Below, piece by piece: positions 63,477 to 64,000 of a stretch of DNA of 64,000 nt. The stretch comes from Paenibacillus sp. J2TS4. Lineage in GTDB: Bacteria; Bacillota; Bacilli; Paenibacillales; NBRC-103111. The stretch lies in NCBI RefSeq assembly GCF_018403245.1, contig NZ_BOSH01000007.1:186001-250000 (forward strand), in the 5' to 3' direction. The notes beneath the pieces are model-generated. The model saw nothing but the letters and a program-made list of their open reading frames with translations, was not told where the DNA came from and did no database searches. The stretch's first letter is position 1. Each line of letters opens with the position of its first letter. The translations under genes and the position numbers were made by a program.

Positions 63477-63873
63477 CCTTGTTCGCACCTCTTTAGAATT
63501 TCAATGGAATGTATGAACTGAACCATTTTCTATATTACCGCCTTTTAAAAAATATTTATCTGATGACCACTTCCCCGTACTTTCCGGTTGTTATAATAAT
63601 ACATTTAACGACCTTCGAAATCTTTAATACTATCTACAAAATTTATAAAATTTTCCTTAAGAATGGCAATTTGTTCAAATCGTCCGACATCACGGTTTCA
63701 ATAAAAAGACATAACAAAAAACCGACGGCATGAGGTCGGCTTTAGAACATTACGCTGCTAACTTAGATTTATGCAATAACTTCCTGTTCGAGTTAATCAC
63801 CCGTTAACAAACAGAATTTATACTATACGTAAGGCAACACTCCATACATTAATCAAAGAAAGGAGTTCTAAAT
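63477..63873. other. Intergenic region with minus-strand terminator-like hairpin
   Basis: The region is AT-rich. CCGAC / GTCGG (63722-63739) followed by TTTTTTG on the minus strand looks like a terminator, yet no minus-strand gene lies just upstream of it. TATACT near 63820 could be the -10 of the HD-domain gene. Confidence 0.4.
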
Positions 63874-64000
63874 ATGGGTATTCATGCGTATTTCCAATCG
63901 TTAACCGATTTAGAGCGAATTATTCGCTGCCCTGGTAGATTCAAGTTTCAGGAGCATAGTGTATCCGCTCATTCTTGGAAGGTAGTTCAATATGCCAAAA
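63874..64000 (+). CDS. HD-domain hydrolase, N-terminal fragment (3' end outside window)
   Basis: The 42 residues visible, MGIHAYFQSLTDLERIIRCP then GRFKFQEHSVSAHSWKVVQY, match the start of YfbR-like HD-domain phosphohydrolases; the HSVSAHSWKV segment carries the first metal-binding His. AAAGGAG lies eight bases before the ATG. The gene runs off the right edge. Confidence 0.8.
   Translation, partial: MGIHAYFQSLTDLERIIRCPGRFKFQEHSVSAHSWKVVQYAK

Overview
The window looks like chromosomal DNA of a Paenibacillus or a close relative in the Bacillales. This is inferred from the gene families, not from a database match. The families are LplABC-type sugar importers paired with membrane-anchored AraC regulators, SLH-domain surface proteins, a T-box leader, c-di-GMP-I riboswitches, large LPXTG adhesins, a GH141-like beta-helix protein, a GHL10 protein, DUF4359 and DUF3189. 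I see no rRNA, tRNA, CRISPR array, phage module or insertion sequence.

Left part (1-9.5 kb). A PAS-GGDEF protein runs off the left edge. Next to it is a two-component system: a REC-wHTH-BTAD response regulator and a divergently transcribed 1049-residue 7TMR-DISM hybrid kinase. A methionyl-tRNA synthetase follows, with a T-box leader whose likely specifier is AUG. Then come two secreted proteins, one SLH-like and one with about seven cadherin-like beta-sandwich repeats and C-terminal SLH domains. At 13.8-19.9 kb a membrane AraC regulator faces an Lpl-type importer operon.

Centre (21-32 kb), the most interesting part, read right to left on the minus strand: a VWA/MucBP LPQTG adhesin, a class D-like sortase, a secreted transglutaminase, a second sortase, and a collagen-adhesin-like LPLTG protein. 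Three c-di-GMP-I aptamers lie here. One has a terminator in the leader of the VWA adhesin. Two sit in tandem before the transglutaminase, the second directly against the Shine-Dalgarno sequence. Promoters of the VWA adhesin, of the second sortase and of the GGDEF gene at the left edge all carry TGTTCA direct repeats with exact 11-bp spacing, ending 11 bp before a plausible -10. That is the layout used by PhoB/OmpR-type activators. My reading is a closed circuit: the hybrid kinase and response regulator switch on a diguanylate cyclase and the adhesin/sortase genes, and c-di-GMP then gates the same genes again through RNA.

Right part (32-64 kb). It holds an ECF-like sigma factor with a suspect 3' end, a PAS histidine kinase, a beta-helix glycosidase next to an AraC regulator, RNase HI, an SRPBCC protein, an AraC gene with a premature stop, a carbonic anhydrase, a BceAB-type ABC transporter, a DUF6978/DUF1828 gene pair, an OsmC protein, a second Lpl-type importer with a GHL10 protein and its own AraC regulator, DUF3189, an aldo/keto reductase, a VanZ-like protein, and the start of an HD-domain gene. 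Decay is visible in several places: remnants of a sulfatase and of a cyclase-family gene, and the nonsense-mutated AraC gene. A structured repeat occurs in two long copies and one short copy, and palindromic TGCA-type repeats fill several spacers.
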